Shown here: positions 63,461 through 64,000 of the stretch, piece by piece
Layout of the letters: every line of letters begins with the position of its first letter
Position numbering within the stretch: position 1 is the first letter of the stretch
Assembly (NCBI GenBank): GCA_964572845.1
Contig: CAZNFX010000008.1
Location: 62,001 to 126,000 of the forward strand
DNA: 64,000 bases
Direction of reading: 5' to 3'
Source of the DNA: Bin55 sp964572845
GTDB lineage: Bacteria; Pseudomonadota; Gammaproteobacteria; Pseudomonadales; Azotimanducaceae
Notes under the pieces: model-generated
Database searches by the model: none
Told to the model about the DNA's origin: nothing
Seen by the model: the letters and a program-made list of their open reading frames with translations, nothing else
Made by a program: the position numbers and the translations under genes

Positions 63461-63913
63461 ATGCGCTGCTTCATTGGTGCGTTCCTTCCATGCAATATTC
63501 AAGCGTCAATACGAGATCTGCGTCCTGAACTGCCTGGTGTTCGCTGGACCCGCCCCGAACGCTTTCACATAACACTGAAATTCTTCGCAGACTTGAGCTC
63601 TGAGGAAGTACCGTCAACTATTGACGAGGTAAGGGTTTACTCGAGAGGATTCCCGTTGATGTGCAGCGCCACGGTATTGGATGGGTTTCCTAGCCGTAAT
63701 CGAGCACGGGTGGTCATAGTACGTATCGATACCCAAGGCTGTCTCGAATCGCTAATCGGTGATTCCAGCTTCCAACCTCATGTGACTGTAGGCTACGCAC
63801 GCCAACGTCCTGTGAAAGTACCTGCTATACCGATAGGTATGGACTTTAGCCTCGACACAGTTTGTCTGGTCGAATCTAAACAGGGTCAGTATCGCGTTGT
63901 GTCAGCGCATTAG
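63461..63913 (+). CDS. thpR: RNA 2',3'-cyclic phosphodiesterase (2H phosphoesterase, ThpR-like)
   Basis: 150 aa beginning MRCFIGAFLPCNIQASIRDL. The two HxT motifs of 2H phosphoesterases are FHITLKF and PHVTVGYAR, so the catalytic pair is intact. The protein is somewhat shorter than E. coli ThpR (about 176 aa). Start ATG 63461, 1 bp after the preceding stop, so the gene belongs to the nudE-cysQ-panE-like operon. Physiological substrate unknown; a former name is 2'-5' RNA ligase. Confidence 0.9.
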   Translation: MRCFIGAFLPCNIQASIRDLRPELPGVRWTRPERFHITLKFFADLSSEEVPSTIDEVRVYSRGFPLMCSATVLDGFPSRNRARVVIVRIDTQGCLESLIGDSSFQPHVTVGYARQRPVKVPAIPIGMDFSLDTVCLVESKQGQYRVVSAH

Positions 63914-63948
63914 TCTGCACGCAATCGAGACGCGCATTAAGCAAGCAT

Positions 63949-64000
63949 CTAGTCGACGGCGGTTCCTGAAAACAGAAGTTCGGCTTTCGTGTAGGCATCC
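63949..64000 (-). CDS. Possible C-terminal end of a gene entering from the right edge
   Basis: The minus strand is open from the edge to a TAG at 63949-63951, ending DAYTKAELLFSGTAVD. Sixteen codons are too few to identify anything. Confidence 0.2.
   Translation of the reverse strand, partial: DAYTKAELLFSGTAVD

Overview
The window looks like chromosomal DNA of an uncultivated gammaproteobacterium. Several blocks keep gene orders I know from Escherichia coli and relatives: priA divergent from rpmE, mrcA divergent from aroK-aroB, a SPOR gene before hslV-hslU, ubiE-ubiJ-ubiB, tatA-tatB-tatC, a rhodanese gene with secB divergent from gpmI-envC, mutY-yggX, and nudE divergent from hslR with pckA behind it. 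Proteins of mainly gamma/beta distribution (YggX, UbiJ, SecB, HslR, AcpH) agree with this. A 10-N run at 40473-40482 shows a scaffolded draft or metagenome assembly. No rRNA, tRNA, CRISPR array or prophage was recognised.

Layout: 437-8581 carries the glutamate synthase pair gltB-gltD and convergent oligopeptidase A. 8722-14934 carries an enolase-superfamily dehydratase, priA, rpmE, an M48 protease and an AIM24-like protein. 14981-25130 is a dense core block: mrcA, aroK-aroB, an FtsN-like SPOR protein, hslV-hslU, a DUF971 protein and the ubiquinone genes ubiE-ubiJ-ubiB. 25167-26729 is an unusual protein with a sigma-70 region 4-like helix-turn-helix. 27137-31711 has tatABC, dtd, a PP-loop tRNA-thiolation-type protein followed in frame by a TusA domain, trmL, secB and a membrane rhodanese. 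31808-39361 has gpmI, envC, hisB-hisA, mutY-yggX, a hydrolase and a MOSC protein.

39362-44009 is the accessory, decaying part: a small membrane protein, a gap-split methyltransferase, a DUF1080 protein, a fragment of an IS1595-type transposase, a TonB-domain protein, and the 3' end of a group II intron (maturase tail plus a well-formed domain V). 44010-54222 holds an aldehyde dehydrogenase, a membrane SpoIIE-type phosphatase fused to a STAS domain, dsbC, a luciferase-like oxidoreductase, and a four-gene cluster of an ECF sigma factor, a membrane anti-sigma candidate and two exported tandem-PDZ paralogues. 54266-64000 has an ABC-F ATPase, dsbB, acpH-gshA, pckA, hslR and the nudE-cysQ-panE-thpR operon.

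Many genes overlap by start/stop codons (hslV/hslU, hslU-side DUF971/ubiE, ubiE/ubiJ/ubiB, tatB/tatC, mutY/yggX, acpH/gshA, nudE/cysQ), so translational coupling is common. Non-ATG starts are frequent. An ABC-F gene appears to start at CTG behind a good Shine-Dalgarno sequence, and pckA and tusA have no ATG, GTG or TTG at the expected place. The best candidates for undescribed biology are the sigma/anti-sigma/tandem-PDZ cluster, the sigma-4-like regulator, and the thiolation/TusA pair split by one amber codon.
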